Assembly (NCBI GenBank): GCA_943913335.1
Contig: CALTXS010000062.1
Span: 1 to 6,368, forward strand
Direction: 5' to 3'
DNA from: an uncultured Lysobacter sp.
Lineage (GTDB): Bacteria; Pseudomonadota; Gammaproteobacteria; Xanthomonadales; Xanthomonadaceae
DNA: 6,368 nucleotides
Shown here: positions 6,021 to 6,368 of the stretch, piece after piece
Layout: every line of letters begins with the position of its first letter
Position numbering within the stretch: the first letter of the stretch is position 1
Position numbers and translations under genes: made by a program
The notes under the pieces: generated by a model
What the model saw: the letters and a program-made list of their open reading frames with translations, nothing else
Told to the model about the DNA's origin: nothing
Database searches by the model: none

Positions 6021-6368
6021 CTATTCGGTGACGGCCATGACCCAGGCCTCGACCCGCGGCACCCCCGCCGCCCGCACGGCCAGCGCTGCCTCGCCGACGG
6101 TCGCGCCGGTGGTGAAAACATCGTCGATAATGGCAACAAAGGACGGCAAGTTACCTTTAATGGTGGTGAACGACGCCGAAAATGCCGACTCCAGATTGCT
6201 TTGGCGCTGTTCCATATCCATCTCCGACTGGCGACGAGTCTGGCGCACACGGCGCAGAGATTCGCCATCCAGCGGCAGGCCCAGGCCGCGCGCCAAGGGC
6301 CGCGCCAGCTCCAAGGGTTGCTCGAAACCGCGCTCGCCCAGCCGGGTGGTGTGCAAGGGTAGTGGCAG
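6021..6368 (-). CDS. comF: ComF family phosphoribosyltransferase-like protein (partial, N-terminus off the right edge)
   Basis: The last 115 residues of a ComF-family protein are visible. The first residues, LPLPLHTTRLGERGFEQ, match the VPVPLH..R...RGFNQ block of the family. Then come the RQTRRQ segment (42-47, family R.T..Q) and the PRPP-binding loop VAIIDDVFTTGAT (78-90), close to the C-terminus at VMAVTE. ComF proteins are cytoplasmic and are tied to DNA uptake in competent bacteria such as Haemophilus and Bacillus. They also occur as housekeeping genes without proven competence. Because the PLPLH block is internal in the family, the TTG at 6356-6354 is not a start; the gene continues past the edge, where a zinc-binding N-terminal part is expected. 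It ends in TAG, 44 bp before the TonB-like lipoprotein gene. Confidence 0.88.
   Translation of the reverse strand: MPLPLHTTRLGERGFEQPLELARPLARGLGLPLDGESLRRVRQTRRQSEMDMEQRQSNLESAFSASFTTIKGNLPSFVAIIDDVFTTGATVGEAALAVRAAGVPRVEAWVMAVTE

Noticed and set aside
5723..6268. 181-codon minus-strand frame spanning the comF-tonB gap
   Set aside because: It overlaps both real genes in another frame, and its Arg/Ser/Cys-rich product has no recognisable motif.
6354..6356. TTG as the start codon of the ComF-like gene
   Set aside because: The frame stays open to the edge, and the residues LPLPLH before and across this codon belong to a conserved internal block of ComF.

Overview
The window reads as chromosomal DNA of a high-GC gammaproteobacterium. 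The YadG-type ABC ATPase, the Fpr-like reductase, the NatA/NatB-type exporter, the lipoprotein signals and the ComF/TonB_C genes all fit that. A member of the Xanthomonadales (Lysobacterales) is my best guess, but this is inference from gene style and not proven. There are no RNA genes, insertion sequences, phage genes or CRISPR arrays. The window is densely coded; the largest gap is 158 bp.

Left part (1-1336): a minus-strand yadG-like ABC ATPase runs off the left edge. It is divergent, across only 43 bp, from a plus-strand ferredoxin/flavodoxin-NADP+ reductase-like flavoprotein. The short spacer holds overlapping -10-like hexamers for both directions.

Centre (1495-5018): a three-gene plus-strand operon. 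It encodes a lipoprotein alpha/beta-hydrolase of the S33/TAP-like peptidase type, a NatA-like ABC ATPase and a NatB-like ABC-2 permease. The first junction is 11 bp with the Shine-Dalgarno overlapping the upstream stop codon. The second is an ATGA overlap. A strong rho-independent terminator closes the operon. The layout suggests that hydrolase and exporter are made together, perhaps acting on one peptide-like or ester substrate, but the substrate cannot be read from sequence.

Right part (5017-6368): two minus-strand genes converge on the operon. A ComF-type phosphoribosyltransferase enters from the right edge without its N-terminus. It is followed after 44 bp by a TonB C-terminal-domain protein that carries a lipoprotein signal in place of the usual inner-membrane anchor. 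That lipidated TonB-like protein and the hydrolase-exporter operon are the most interesting items. I do not see clear evidence of an entirely new system.
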